A DNA stretch of 64,000 nt, taken from assembly GCA_963732695.1 (NCBI GenBank), contig CAVTAP010000008.1:496001-560000 (forward strand), written 5' to 3'. The notes beneath the pieces were generated by a model. It ran no database searches, was not told the DNA's origin, and saw only the letters and a list, made by a program, of their open reading frames with translations. Positions 8,484-17,154 of this stretch are shown one piece after another (positions within the stretch are counted from its first letter, which is position 1; the number at the start of each line of letters is the position of its first letter). Both the position numbers and the translations under genes were made by a program. This DNA is from CADEDH01 sp963732695 (lineage in GTDB: Bacteria > Actinomycetota > Acidimicrobiia > Acidimicrobiales > SZUA-35).

Positions 8484-8881
8484 CCAGCACCGGCGCTTCG
8501 AGCGCCCCGTTGGTGAACAGCCCGGCGTTGGCCGGGCCCTCGGTGGGCACCACCCCCACGGCCTGGTACGTGGTCAGCACCGGGCAGCCCCGGGCGGCGG
8601 CGACCCCACGCCGGGCCGAACTTCGTCGAGAAGAGCCGGCTCTGGCGGCATTTCTCGACAAGGTTCGCCGGCGGAGGGGTCGGGGCCCCGGTGAGCAGCC
8701 CGTAGGTTCCGGCCATGATGGCGGCCGGTGTCTCGGCGTGGGCCAGCACGAAGCGGAGGCCGTGACGCTCGGCCGCCCCCAGCACGTCGAGGTTGGGTCC
8801 ACCACCGGGCAGCCCGAACAGCACCGTGGCCCCCTCGGCCGCCATGGCCGCAGCCAGACGGTCGGCCAGAGAATCAGTCAT
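8484..8881 (-). pseudogene. Remnant of a thiamine-diphosphate-dependent enzyme (acetolactate synthase/benzoylformate decarboxylase-like)
   Basis: From ATG 8881 the frame reads MTDSLADRLAAAMAAEGATV then FGLPGGGPNLDVLGAAERHG and AHAETPAAIMAGTYGLLTG. That is the N-terminal pyrimidine-binding domain of a TPP enzyme, including the catalytic-type Glu in HAETPAA. After about 70 codons the homology stops. It resumes in another frame with CPVLTTYQAVGVVPTEGPAN and AGLFTNGALEAPVLAA, which belongs to the central domain. Roughly 120-150 residues between the two are missing, the C-terminal third is absent, and the frames differ. The junction is occupied by an inverted repeat (8617-8667). It is a deleted, inactive gene. 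Confidence 0.75.
8617..8667. repeat. Imperfect inverted repeat at the pseudogene deletion junction
   Basis: A left arm CGAACTTCGTCGAGAA (8617-8632) pairs with a right arm TTCTCGACAAGGTTCG (8652-8667) with 14 of 16 positions matching. The 19-base spacer includes the palindrome AGAGCCGGCTCT. The element sits exactly where the two frames of the TPP-enzyme remnant meet. Confidence 0.7.
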
Positions 8882-8937
8882 GCCAGCATCCAACCAGCTT
8901 TCCCGTCCCGATTCCGCCCCGACCGCTGACCACTCAC

Positions 8938-8985
8938 GCACCCGGCGCGCACCGGGTCACCGGTGACGCCCCCTGCGCCGGGTGC
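8938..8985. terminator. Strong palindromic element downstream of the DUF58 operon
   Basis: GCACCCGGCGC (8938-8948) and its exact complement GCGCCGGGTGC (8975-8985) enclose a second perfect palindrome, GTCACCGGTGAC (8956-8967). It follows the last gene of the reverse-strand MoxR/DUF58 operon (stop at 9017), so it may act as its terminator. There is no U-tract, so it may equally be an interspersed palindromic repeat. Confidence 0.45.
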
Positions 8986-9016
8986 GCAGGAACCCAGCCA
9001 CCCGGTTCGCCGCGGG

Positions 9017-10369
9017 TCACAGGCGACCGACAGCCTTGGCGTCGAGGTAGGCGTCGCCCAGGGCGGTGGCGAAGCGGGCCGGCTCGGCGTCGATCACCAC
9101 CGCCCCCTGGGCCCGGAGGCGGGCCGCCAGCTGCTCCCGCTGGTCGAGGGCGGCGATGGCCGAGGCCCGCAGGAAGGCACCGTCGGTGTCGGCCGTGGTG
9201 TTGGTGGTCCAGTGGACCAGGTCGGGATCGCGCACGGCGGCCACCACCACCACGTGGGTGCGGATCAGCAGCGGCAACACCGGCAGCAGGAACTGGTCGA
9301 CCGCCTCGGGCACCAGCTCGGTGGCCAGCACCAGCAGGCTGCGACGCCGGTAGCGGGCCAGCACGTGGGTCACCACGTTGCGGTAGTTCGACTCGGCCAG
9401 CGCCGGTTCCAGGTCGAACAGCCGCTCGGTGATCTGGGCCCGCTGGGAGCGGCGGGCCGACGGCTCGATGGTCACGGTGACGTCGAGGTCGAAGGCCACC
9501 AGCCCCATCCGGTCGCCCAGCCCGGTGGCCAGTTCGGCCAGCAGCATGGCTCCGTCCATGGCGTACTCCATGCGGGGCAGGCCGTCGACCCGCCCGGCCA
9601 TGGTGCGGCCCGAGTCGAGCAGGAACAGCACGGTCTGGTTGCGCTCGGCCCGGTAGGTGCGCACGATCGGGCGCGAGGAGCGGGCCGTGGCCGACCAGTC
9701 GATGCGTCGGGTCTCGTCGTCGGGCGTCAGCTCCCGCAGCGAATCGAACTCGGTGCCGCCGCCCCGACCCCGGGCCGACCGCAGCCCCACCTCCAGGATC
9801 CGGGCCCGGCGCAGGCTGAGCTCGGCCTCCCGGGCCGAGCGGAACGGGGGCAGGACCTTGAGGCTGCCGGGCAGGCTGCGGGCCCGCTGCTTGTGCACCA
9901 GGCCGAGCGGGCCCGAGGTACGGACGACGAGCTGGTCGGGGGTGAAGCGGCCCCGGCGGTGGGGGCGCATCTCCACCGTGGCCCGGGCCGACCCCCGGGC
10001 CGGGAGGCGCACCATCACCCGGCGGGCGGCGGCGTGCAGTGACGGCGGGAGCTGGTCGGCCAGCCACACCCGGCGGGCCGAACCCCAGCGGCGGCGGGAG
10101 CTCGACGACACCTCCCAGGTGATGGCGGACGGCTGGTCGAGGGTGACGGCCCGGGGGTGCTGGCGCTCCACCGCCACCGCCCCCGGCGGCGGAGCGGCCA
10201 GCCCGTCGAGCAGGGCCGCCGCCACCAGCACCAGGTTCAGCAGCACGAACCGGCCGTCGAGGGCCAGCCCGCCCAGGCGGACGGTGCCCAGGTCGGGCAG
10301 CAGGGCCAGGGCCACGGCGGCCAGCGCCACCACCACGGCCAGCCGGGGGGCCGGCAGCGGCCAGGTCAC
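9017..10369 (-). CDS. DUF58 domain-containing protein (VWA-like, MoxR-associated)
   Basis: A 450-residue protein. It has two N-terminal membrane helices (about residues 6-22 and 32-50), a middle beta domain and the DUF58 core GTEFDSLRELTPDDETRRID (about 250-270). A von Willebrand A-like segment with a metal-site-like LLDSGRTM follows. DUF58 proteins work with MoxR AAA+ ATPases in chaperone-like or envelope-maturation systems. The start is the GTG at 10369, whose GTGA overlaps the moxR stop. A longer upstream extension would overlap moxR out of frame and is rejected. This is the last gene of a five-gene operon. Confidence 0.88.
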   Translation of the reverse strand: MTWPLPAPRLAVVVALAAVALALLPDLGTVRLGGLALDGRFVLLNLVLVAAALLDGLAAPPPGAVAVERQHPRAVTLDQPSAITWEVSSSSRRRWGSARRVWLADQLPPSLHAAARRVMVRLPARGSARATVEMRPHRRGRFTPDQLVVRTSGPLGLVHKQRARSLPGSLKVLPPFRSAREAELSLRRARILEVGLRSARGRGGGTEFDSLRELTPDDETRRIDWSATARSSRPIVRTYRAERNQTVLFLLDSGRTMAGRVDGLPRMEYAMDGAMLLAELATGLGDRMGLVAFDLDVTVTIEPSARRSQRAQITERLFDLEPALAESNYRNVVTHVLARYRRRSLLVLATELVPEAVDQFLLPVLPLLIRTHVVVVAAVRDPDLVHWTTNTTADTDGAFLRASAIAALDQREQLAARLRAQGAVVIDAEPARFATALGDAYLDAKAVGRL

Positions 10370-11451
10370 GGGGCCGGGACCTGCCCCAGCACGCCGTCGA
10401 GCACCTTGTCGGCGTCGATCCCCTCGATCTCCAGCTCGGGCCGCACCTGCACCCGGTGGCGCAGGGTGGGCTTGGCCATCGTCTTGACCTCGTCGGGGGT
10501 GACGAAATCCCGGCCGGCCAGCCAGGCCCAGGCCTTGGCCGTCTTCAGGAGGGCCACCGCCCCCCGGGGCGACACCCCGAGCGACAGCGACGGCGAGTGG
10601 CGGGTGGCCCGCACCAGCTCGATCACGTAGCGCAGCACCGGTTCCTCCACCCGCATGGCGGCCACGTCGCGCTGGGCGGCGGCCAGGATGGCGGGGTCGG
10701 CCACCATCCGCACCCCGGCCGCCACCGGGTCGTGGGGGTCGAGCCCGAGGTGGTGGCGGCGGATCACCTCCAGCTCCTGGTCGGCCGTGGGGTAGTCGAC
10801 GAGGAGCTTCACCAGGAACCGGTCGAGCTGGGCTTCGGGCAGGGGGTAGGTGCCCTCGTACTCGATCGGGTTCTGGGTGGCGATCACGATGAACGGATCG
10901 GGCAGGGGTCGGGACGTGCCGTCGATCGACACCTGGTGCTCCTCCATGGCCTCCAGGAGGGCGGCCTGGGTCTTGGGCGGGGTCCGGTTGATCTCGTCGG
11001 CCAGCAGCATGTTGGTGAACACCGGGCCGGGGCGGAACCGGAACTGGCCCTGGTCGAACACCATCTGGCCCACCACGTCGGACGGCATGAGGTCGGGTGT
11101 GAACTGCACCCGGGTGGTGCGCAGGCTCATGGAGGCGGCCAGCGACTTGACCAGCAGGGTCTTGGCCACACCGGGCACCCCCTCCAGCAGCACGTGGCCT
11201 CCGGCCAGGAAGGCGCACAGCACGCCCGACAGCACCGGCAGCTGGCCCACCACCACCTTGGCCACCTCGTCCCGCACGGCCACGAACGAAGCCCGCGAGT
11301 CGACGCCGACCGGTTGTGCCATCCCTGCAGCCGGCGCCGCCGACATCGAGGCGGCGGCCGCCGTCGCCGTCGTCGGCTCCCCCGGCTGGCCGGGGCCGGC
11401 GGGCTCGAACGGGTACGGCGTGTCGGCGGCGCTGGGGAACTCGGTGCTCAC
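10366..11451 (-). CDS. MoxR family AAA+ ATPase
   Basis: A 361-residue AAA+ ATPase of the MoxR type. A Pro/Ala-rich N-terminus (about 1-45) is followed by the Walker A segment GVPGVAKTLL, FTPDLMPSDVVG, the Walker B/pore region LLADEINRTPPKTQAALLEA and sensor-1 FIVIATQNPIEYEGTYPLPE. Known MoxR proteins remodel or assemble partner proteins, often VWA-domain ones. Its stop and start overlap the flanking DUF58 and DUF4350 genes by four bases each, as expected of a tightly coupled complex. Confidence 0.93.
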   Translation of the reverse strand: MSTEFPSAADTPYPFEPAGPGQPGEPTTATAAAASMSAAPAAGMAQPVGVDSRASFVAVRDEVAKVVVGQLPVLSGVLCAFLAGGHVLLEGVPGVAKTLLVKSLAASMSLRTTRVQFTPDLMPSDVVGQMVFDQGQFRFRPGPVFTNMLLADEINRTPPKTQAALLEAMEEHQVSIDGTSRPLPDPFIVIATQNPIEYEGTYPLPEAQLDRFLVKLLVDYPTADQELEVIRRHHLGLDPHDPVAAGVRMVADPAILAAAQRDVAAMRVEEPVLRYVIELVRATRHSPSLSLGVSPRGAVALLKTAKAWAWLAGRDFVTPDEVKTMAKPTLRHRVQVRPELEIEGIDADKVLDGVLGQVPAP

Positions 11452-12674
11452 AGGTGCTCTCCTCCGGAGGGGGCGGCGGCGGTTGCGGCCAGGGTGGGGG
11501 TGGGACCGGGAGTGGGGGAGGCGGGGCCGGGGGCGGCGGTCAACGCCAGGGCCTGGTTGACGGCGTCGATGTCGGCCACGAGCCCGGCCAGCTCACCGCC
11601 GGTGCCGGCCGGGGTGCCGCTCAGGGCCCGGGCCACCCGTGCCGGATCGAGGCCGGCCAGGGTGGCGGCCCGGCCGGCCAGCTCGGCGGTGGGGGTCTCG
11701 GGAGCCATCTTGAGCTGGCGCCGCAGGCGTCGCTCCAGGTCCCGGCGCAGCACCTCGGACGCCTCGGGTACGGCGCCGCTGCGGCGGCGGAGCTCGCCCG
11801 TGGCCCGCACCAGCAACGAGGCCGGCAGCTCCACCGGTTGGGGCTCGGGCACCGGGTGGCCGAAGCGGCGGATACGCCACACAACGAACAGGGCGAACGC
11901 CGCCGCCAGCTGCCACGCCACCCACACCGCCCAGGAGGGCACGAGGTCGCTGAGCTGGCGGGACCCGGGCGACGCCACCGGGCCGTAGAGCACGCTCACC
12001 GGGGTACCGACGCCGTCGGGGGCCAGCAGGTTCACGGCCAGCACGGCGTTGTCGGCCTCGTCGAGGAACTCGTTGGTCAGGGGGTCGGCCCCGCCCAGGG
12101 CCACCACCCGGCCCTCGCCTTGCCGGCTCACCTGCAGGTAGTCGCCGGCGGCACCGGCGAAGCAGGCCTGGGCGGCCACGAAGCCGGTGGCCCCGTCGGG
12201 CCCGGGGCGCACCGGCACCGGCTCCGCCGGGGGTGAGACCACCGGCGGGAACAGGCGGAAGTCGCCACCTTCGAGGTCGAGGCCGTCGAGGCCGGGCAAC
12301 GGCCGGCAGGGCCCGCCCGTCACCTCGGCCACCGCCACGCCGTTGCCGAAGTCCACCACGGGGGCGAACGGCGAGAACGGGTCGGCCACCACCAACGTGC
12401 CCCCGGCGCCCACCCAGGTGCTGAGCGTGCGGCGCTGGTCGACCGTGAGGCTGTCGTCGAGCATGAGCACCGTGGCCGTGCGGTCGGCCGGCAGGCCCCG
12501 CACCACCGGCGTGCCGGTCTCGTCGAGCAGGGCCGCCAGCGCGGCGGTGCCGGTGGGATTGGTGGCGTCGGGGTCGAGCGGGGCGCCGTCGCGGGCCTGA
12601 CGCCCGGAGAGCAGGCCGATGCCGAGCAGCAGCACCGCCAGCACCACCCAGAACGCCGTGGCCCGCCGGTTCAC
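11448..12674 (-). CDS. DUF4350 domain-containing membrane protein
   Basis: A 408-residue protein. It has an N-terminal helix (ATAFWVVLAVLLLGIGLLSG, about residues 5-24), an exported DUF4350 domain (NPTGTAALAALLDETGTPV onward, with a WVGAGGTLVVADPFSP strand) and a second membrane helix near residue 250. A cytoplasmic Arg-rich tail ends the protein. The fold resembles a glutamine-amidotransferase/Rossmann-like domain without an obvious active site. The start is GTG 12674, overlapping the DUF4129 stop (GTGA). It is part of the MoxR operon and likely anchors that system in the membrane. Confidence 0.8.
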   Translation of the reverse strand: MNRRATAFWVVLAVLLLGIGLLSGRQARDGAPLDPDATNPTGTAALAALLDETGTPVVRGLPADRTATVLMLDDSLTVDQRRTLSTWVGAGGTLVVADPFSPFAPVVDFGNGVAVAEVTGGPCRPLPGLDGLDLEGGDFRLFPPVVSPPAEPVPVRPGPDGATGFVAAQACFAGAAGDYLQVSRQGEGRVVALGGADPLTNEFLDEADNAVLAVNLLAPDGVGTPVSVLYGPVASPGSRQLSDLVPSWAVWVAWQLAAAFALFVVWRIRRFGHPVPEPQPVELPASLLVRATGELRRRSGAVPEASEVLRRDLERRLRRQLKMAPETPTAELAGRAATLAGLDPARVARALSGTPAGTGGELAGLVADIDAVNQALALTAAPGPASPTPGPTPTLAATAAAPSGGEHL

Positions 12675-13279
12675 GCCTGCTGCTCCAGCAGCCGCTGATC
12701 GGCCGAGGCCAGAGCCTGGCTGTCGTCGGGGGCGGCTTTCCGCCCGCCGAACCACACGTGCTCGTAGCGGTCGGTCACCCCGTCGAACACCGCCACCCGG
12801 TCGGGCTGGGGCCCGGCGCTGCGGGCGAAGGCCGTGCGGTGCTCGCCGCTGGTGGTCGACTCCGCCGCCGGCACCGCCGACCGGTCGGCCAGGCCGGTGG
12901 TGAGCGCGTGGTAGCGGGCGTGGACGGCCTCCCCCCACCGGCCGCCGGCCTCGGCCTCGGCCGCCTGGGCCAGCCACCGGGCCCGGCTGGTCCGGGGGAT
13001 CGACTGGTGGGTGACGGTGGCCCGGGGCCGGCGCAGGTCGCCCGAGCGGGGGAGCACCTTCCAGGCGATGTAGGCGGCGGCGCCCATTGCCAGCAGCAGT
13101 ACGGCGTAGCCCAGGTAGTAGCCCCCGCGGCCCGAGTTGCCCACCACCGAGCCGAACACCTCACCCAGCCGCTCGGCCAGCCAGTTCACGGCCCGCTCGA
13201 CCAGGCTCGGCTCCGCTTCCCGGTACTCGGGGCGGGCCAGGATGTCGTCGGCCTTCCGGCGGATCTCGTCGGGTGTCAT
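12671..13279 (-). CDS. DUF4129 domain-containing membrane protein
   Basis: A 202-residue protein. An N-terminal amphipathic stretch (MTPDEIRRKADDILARPEYR) precedes one membrane helix (about 55-75) and the C-terminal DUF4129 segment. That segment has the typical GRWGEAVHARYHALTTGLAD helix pair and a final YEHVWFGGRKA. The start is ATG 13279 (ATGA overlap with the gene upstream). DUF4129 proteins accompany DUF58/MoxR pairs in many actinobacteria; the function is unproven. Confidence 0.8.
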   Translation of the reverse strand: MTPDEIRRKADDILARPEYREAEPSLVERAVNWLAERLGEVFGSVVGNSGRGGYYLGYAVLLLAMGAAAYIAWKVLPRSGDLRRPRATVTHQSIPRTSRARWLAQAAEAEAGGRWGEAVHARYHALTTGLADRSAVPAAESTTSGEHRTAFARSAGPQPDRVAVFDGVTDRYEHVWFGGRKAAPDDSQALASADQRLLEQQA

Positions 13280-14118
13280 TCCGTGAAGTGCCGTTGGATG
13301 CGGCGGCCCAGGTCGAGGCCTTCGGTGCGGTAGCGGAGATCGAGGTAGGACAGGCACATGGCCGCCCCCGTCACCGGCACCAGGATGAGCGAGGTGAGCG
13401 TGTTGGACGCGGCCAGCAGCGGCCAGGCCCGATCGGGACCCACGAACACCGCCACCGCTCCCGGCAGCGTGCCCACCGCCTGGCCCACGCCGTACTGCAC
13501 GGCGAGCAGCAGGAGGGTGAGCCCGATGAGGGGGCCGGGCCGGCGCCGCACCAGCTCCACCGACCGGCGAACCGACGCCACCGGGCCCAACCCCTCGATG
13601 GCCAGCACGGGCGAGGTGAGCGAGCACAACAGGATGGCGGCCAGGCCAGGGACACCGAGAAGCAGGAAGCCGATGCCTTCCAGGGCGTGGACGATCACGA
13701 ACGACCCGGCCAGGGCGGGCAGGCGGCGGCCGGTGAACCGCAGGGCGTCGAGGGCCGACAGGTCCTGCCCGTCGAGCCAGCCCACCACCACCCGGCTCAC
13801 CGCCACCCCACCGGCCGCCGTCACCGCCAGGCCCAGGCCCCGGGTGACGAAGAACAGCAGGTCGTAGGCGGCGAACGGGCTGGTGGTAGCGGTGCCGGCG
13901 GCCGGGTCGCTCAACAGGTCGCTGAACGACGATCCCCCGAGATCGTCCCTCGAGGCCCAGGCCTGGAGCAGGGCCACCGGCAGCACCAGGCCGGCCACGA
14001 TCCCCACGATCACCCGGGCCCGCTGGCGGAGCACGGCAAACGAGCCGTCGAGCAGGTCGAGCACCCCGAGGGGCCCTTCGCTGATGGGAACGACGGTCCG
14101 GCCGGGCACGGGGGACAT
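13276..14118 (-). CDS. Multi-pass membrane protein, first gene of the MoxR operon
   Basis: A 280-residue protein with about six hydrophobic helices. It opens with PLGVLDLLDGSFAVLRQRAR followed by VIVGIVAGLVLPVALLQAWA. This arrangement is common in glycerophosphoryl-diester-phosphodiesterase-type membrane domains and YciC-like proteins, but no catalytic domain is attached. It starts the reverse-strand operon and overlaps the DUF4129 gene by four bases. Divergent from it, about 50 bases away, is a methyltransferase gene. Its exact role is unknown; a membrane scaffold for the MoxR-DUF58 system is inferred. Confidence 0.7.
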   Translation of the reverse strand: MSPVPGRTVVPISEGPLGVLDLLDGSFAVLRQRARVIVGIVAGLVLPVALLQAWASRDDLGGSSFSDLLSDPAAGTATTSPFAAYDLLFFVTRGLGLAVTAAGGVAVSRVVVGWLDGQDLSALDALRFTGRRLPALAGSFVIVHALEGIGFLLLGVPGLAAILLCSLTSPVLAIEGLGPVASVRRSVELVRRRPGPLIGLTLLLLAVQYGVGQAVGTLPGAVAVFVGPDRAWPLLAASNTLTSLILVPVTGAAMCLSYLDLRYRTEGLDLGRRIQRHFTE

Positions 14119-14170
14119 TCTTCCCCGAACCGGCTCCGAAGCGCAGTCAACCGGGTGCGAAGATGGCCCG

Positions 14171-14941
14171 ATGGAGCGGTTCCGGGCCGATACCTATGGC
14201 GAATCGTTCGCCGAGGTCTACGACGAGTGGTACCAGGGCGTGAGCGATGCCGAGGCGGTGGCCTCCTTCGTGGCCGCCCGGGCCGGAGCCGGGCCGGTGC
14301 TGGAGCTGGGGGTGGGGACCGGTCGCCTGGCCGCTCCCCTGCTGGCCCGGGGCCGGGCCGTGGTGGGCCTCGACGCCTCGGCCGCCATGTTGGCCCGGTG
14401 CCGCCGTGGGGGCCTGGAGCGGGCCGGGCTGCGGCTGGTGCGGGCCGACATGGCCGCTCTGCCCTTCCGGGGCCCGCTGGGAGCGGTGCTGATCGGGTTC
14501 AACACCCTGTTCAACCTGGCCAACGCCGAAGCCCAGGGGTCGCTGTTCGCCCAGGTGGGCAGGATGCTGGGGCCGGGCGGGGTGCTGGTGGTGGAGGCCA
14601 ACCAGACCGACGCCCTGGCCGGCGGGCCCGAGCGTTGGATCGGCCGGTCGTCGGTCACGGCCGGGGCGGGGGCCGAGGGACGCCGCGCCGGCGGCGCGGT
14701 GACGGTGGTGGCCACCGAGCTCGACCGGGAGGCCCAGGTGATCGTGGGCCAGCACGTGGAGGTGGGGCCGGGCGGCGTGCGGTTCCGGCCCTGGCGCCTG
14801 CGGTGGGCCACCACCGACCAGATCGACGGTTTCGCCCGCTCGGCCGGCCTCCTGCTGGCCGAGCGGCACGGGGGGTGGAGCGGCGGCGAGGCCTGGGACC
14901 CGGGGGGAGACACCCACGTCTCGGTCTACCGCCGGGCCTGA
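14171..14941 (+). CDS. Class I SAM-dependent methyltransferase
   Basis: A 256-residue Rossmann-fold methyltransferase. Motif I is VLELGVGTGRLAAPL (about residues 45-59), followed by VVGLDASAAMLARC (motif II), RADMAALPF and the GFNTLFNLA segment. The start ATG 14171 gives MERFRADTYGESFAEVYDEW, the typical small-molecule/biosynthetic methyltransferase opening. A longer in-frame extension would run across the divergent gene and is rejected. The substrate is not apparent. The gene is followed directly by a three-copy 78-bp repeat. Confidence 0.88.
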   Translation: MERFRADTYGESFAEVYDEWYQGVSDAEAVASFVAARAGAGPVLELGVGTGRLAAPLLARGRAVVGLDASAAMLARCRRGGLERAGLRLVRADMAALPFRGPLGAVLIGFNTLFNLANAEAQGSLFAQVGRMLGPGGVLVVEANQTDALAGGPERWIGRSSVTAGAGAEGRRAGGAVTVVATELDREAQVIVGQHVEVGPGGVRFRPWRLRWATTDQIDGFARSAGLLLAERHGGWSGGEAWDPGGDTHVSVYRRA

Positions 14942-14946
14942 CCTCT

Positions 14947-15180
14947 CCTTGCGGGGGCTGCGCCCCCGACGCTTCGCTCCCCCATCCCGGGCGGGGCCCC
15001 AACCCTCCCGACGGCTCCGCCGTCCCTTGCGGGGCTGCGCCCCCGACGCTTCGCTCCCCCATCCCGGGCGGGGCCCCAACCCTCCCGACGGCTCCGCCGT
15101 CCCTTGCGGGGGCTGCGCCCCCGACGCTTCGCTCCCCCATCCCGGGCGGGGCCCCAACCCTCCCGACGGCTCCGCCGTCG
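14947..15180. repeat. Three tandem copies of a 77-78-bp hairpin-rich repeat
   Basis: Copies lie at 14947-15024, 15025-15101 and 15102-15179 and differ mainly by one G in the second. Each contains strong internal palindromes, for example GGGGGCTGCGCCCCC and GACGG-CTCC-GCCGTC. The block fills the whole space between the methyltransferase stop and the SRPBCC gene. It contains no credible gene. It may act as a transcript-end structure or be an expanding interspersed element. Confidence 0.9.
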
Positions 15181-15196
15181 CCTACCATGCGGGCGG

Positions 15197-15631
15197 ATGC
15201 CGAAGATCTCCGTGAGCACCGTTATCGACCGGTCGCCCGACGAGGTGTGGGCCGACGTGAGGGAGATCGCCAGCCACGTGGAGTGGATGGCCGACGCCTA
15301 CGAGATCCGCTTCCTCTCCGACCGCCGGGAGGGTGTTGGCACCCGGTTCGAGTGCGAGACCCGAGTCGGGCCGCTGCGCACCACCGACGTCATGGAGATC
15401 ACGGCCTGGGACGAGGGCCGGCTGATGGGGGTCCGCCACACCGGCGTCGTCACCGGTGAGGGGGCGTTCACCCTCCACCCGCTGCCCGGCGGCCGCACCG
15501 AGTTCCGGTGGCAGGAGCAGCTGCGGTTCCCGTGGTGGCTGGGCGGCCGGCTGGGTGAGCGGGTGGGGGCACCGGTGCTGCGCCTCATCTGGAAGCGCAA
15601 CCTCAGCAAGCTCCGGCGCCGCTTCGACTGA
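15197..15631 (+). CDS. SRPBCC family protein (polyketide cyclase/START-like)
   Basis: A 144-residue protein with the SRPBCC ligand-binding fold. It opens with the typical ISVSTVIDRSPDEVWADVRE helix-strand start, has the HVEWMADAYEIRFLS segment and ends in a long C-terminal helix (LRLIWKRNLSKLRRRF). Such proteins bind hydrophobic ligands or act as aromatase/cyclase-like or stress proteins. The start is ATG 15197 immediately after the tandem repeat; an ATG at 15187 is in another frame. No partner gene gives a functional hint. Confidence 0.8.
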   Translation: MPKISVSTVIDRSPDEVWADVREIASHVEWMADAYEIRFLSDRREGVGTRFECETRVGPLRTTDVMEITAWDEGRLMGVRHTGVVTGEGAFTLHPLPGGRTEFRWQEQLRFPWWLGGRLGERVGAPVLRLIWKRNLSKLRRRFD

Positions 15632-15712
15632 CCCCTCACCCCGTTCTGGTGTCCCCACCCGCCACCGGTGCCGGGCCCGGACTCCAGATCGGATCGGTCG
15701 GTCAGTGGAAGG

Positions 15713-16537
15713 TCAGTGGAAGGTGCCGGACGCGGCGGCCAGGGCGAACAGGGCCACGCACAGGGCGGCCGTGGCCCCCATGGCCGTGCCCATGGGCTGG
15801 CGGTAGCGGCCGGGCAGCCAGCTCAGCAACCAGCCGGCGGCGAACCCGGCCACGATCCCGCCCAGGTGACCCCAGAACGAGATCCCTCCGATCAGCAGGG
15901 GCAGGGCCAGGTTGATGACGAAGATGCCGCCCAGCGAGGTCTGGGTGATCTTCACCCCGCGGGACCACAGCACGGCGGCCAGGGCGCCGGCCAGACCCAG
16001 AACGGCACCCGACGCCCCCACGGTCACCTGGCTGTAGTCGAACAGGAGCACGGCGGCTGATCCGCCCAGCAGGCCGGCCAGATAGGCCAGGGTGAACCGC
16101 ACCGGGCCCAGCAGCCGCTCCAGGGGCGGGCCGAACAGGTAGAGGGCGTACATGTTGAACCCGAGGTGGAGCAGACCGGTGTGGACGAACCCCGCGCTCA
16201 CGATCCGCCACAGCTCGCCGTCGGACACGGCCGGCCCGAACAGCGCCCCCCAGTTGGCGTAGGACCAGGTGGAGCCGGGCCGGTCGGTGGCCCGCTGGAG
16301 CAGGAAGGCGGCGACGTTGAGCCCGATGAGGATCGACGTGACCGTGGTGGAGCGTTTGTCGATCAGCGTGCGGGCCGGGATCACCGTCTGGGCCCCGGCT
16401 CGGGCGCATTCGGGGCAGTGGAAGCCCACCGAGGCCGGGGTCATGCACTGGGAGCAGATCGGCCGCTCGCACCGCTGGCAGGCCACCGCCGCCGGGCGAT
16501 CGGAATGTCTGTAGCAGGTCGTGTCGTCAGCCAGCAC
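15713..16537 (-). CDS. Rhomboid family intramembrane serine protease with N-terminal B-box-like zinc finger
   Basis: A 274-residue protein. Residues 8-44 hold a Cys/His-rich finger (CYRH, CQRC, CSQC, HCPEC) of the B-box type. The rhomboid domain follows with the WRIVSAGFVHTGLLHLGFNM loop region, the catalytic serine in GASGAVLG and the catalytic histidine in FWGHLGGIVAG. These cleave membrane-spanning substrates inside the bilayer. The start is GTG 16537. It diverges from mscL. Zinc-finger rhomboids are widespread in Actinobacteria; their substrates are unknown. Confidence 0.92.
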   Translation of the reverse strand: MLADDTTCYRHSDRPAAVACQRCERPICSQCMTPASVGFHCPECARAGAQTVIPARTLIDKRSTTVTSILIGLNVAAFLLQRATDRPGSTWSYANWGALFGPAVSDGELWRIVSAGFVHTGLLHLGFNMYALYLFGPPLERLLGPVRFTLAYLAGLLGGSAAVLLFDYSQVTVGASGAVLGLAGALAAVLWSRGVKITQTSLGGIFVINLALPLLIGGISFWGHLGGIVAGFAAGWLLSWLPGRYRQPMGTAMGATAALCVALFALAAASGTFH

Positions 16538-16714
16538 CGCATCTCACGGTATCGCCGAGGCCGGGTCCCGAAGGGACACGTCCTTCCGCTTTCCGCGACC
16601 TTCGGGCCGGCGTGCAGCGTCAGAGACGAGGTTGTCGATCAGGACCTGTCGATGTGGTTCACTTGCGGCGGTCTCCTGGGCGATTCCCGGAGCGGACAAA
16701 CGGAGGAGAGAGAC

Positions 16715-17113
16715 ATGTGGAAAGAATTCAAGGCGTTCATCAACCAGGGTGGCGTGTTCCAGACGGCGGTGGGCCTGATCCTGGCCCTGGCCTTCAAGCC
16801 GATCGTGGATTCGGTGGTGGCCGACCTGGTGCTGCCGATCGTGGCCCGGATCTTCAGCACGCCGGACTTCGCCGACCTCAAGATCAATCTGGGTGGTGAG
16901 ACCAAGCAGATCAACGGGGTCGACGTGGAGGCCGCCATCGCCTACGGCAAGTTCATCAACGTGATCATCTCGTTCCTGATCATCGCCTTCGTGCTGTTCC
17001 TGATGGTGAAGGCGTACAACAAGGCCACCGGCTACAAGGAGCCGGAGCCCGAGACCGGCCCCACCGAGATCGAGCTGCTGACCGAGATCCGCGACAGCCT
17101 GGCCAGCCGCTGA
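16715..17113 (+). CDS. mscL: Large-conductance mechanosensitive channel
   Basis: A 132-residue MscL. The N-terminal amphipathic helix (MWKEFKAFINQGG) leads into TM1 (VFQTAVGLILALAFKPIVDS), a periplasmic loop (DLKINLGGETKQING), TM2 (KFINVIISFLIIAFVLFLMV) and a C-terminal helix ending TEIELLTEIRDSLASR. It opens as a pore under osmotic downshock to release solutes. The start ATG 16715 follows a strong GGAGGAGAG (16702-16710); longer extensions in the same frame are not real. The length is normal for the family. Confidence 0.95.
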   Translation: MWKEFKAFINQGGVFQTAVGLILALAFKPIVDSVVADLVLPIVARIFSTPDFADLKINLGGETKQINGVDVEAAIAYGKFINVIISFLIIAFVLFLMVKAYNKATGYKEPEPETGPTEIELLTEIRDSLASR

Positions 17114-17154
17114 GCTGAGCTGAACGCACGAGGTGCGGGCGGGTGCCCGGGGGC

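Noticed and set aside
14947..15180. CRISPR array
   Set aside because: The three copies are directly adjacent with no unique spacers and no cas genes are present.
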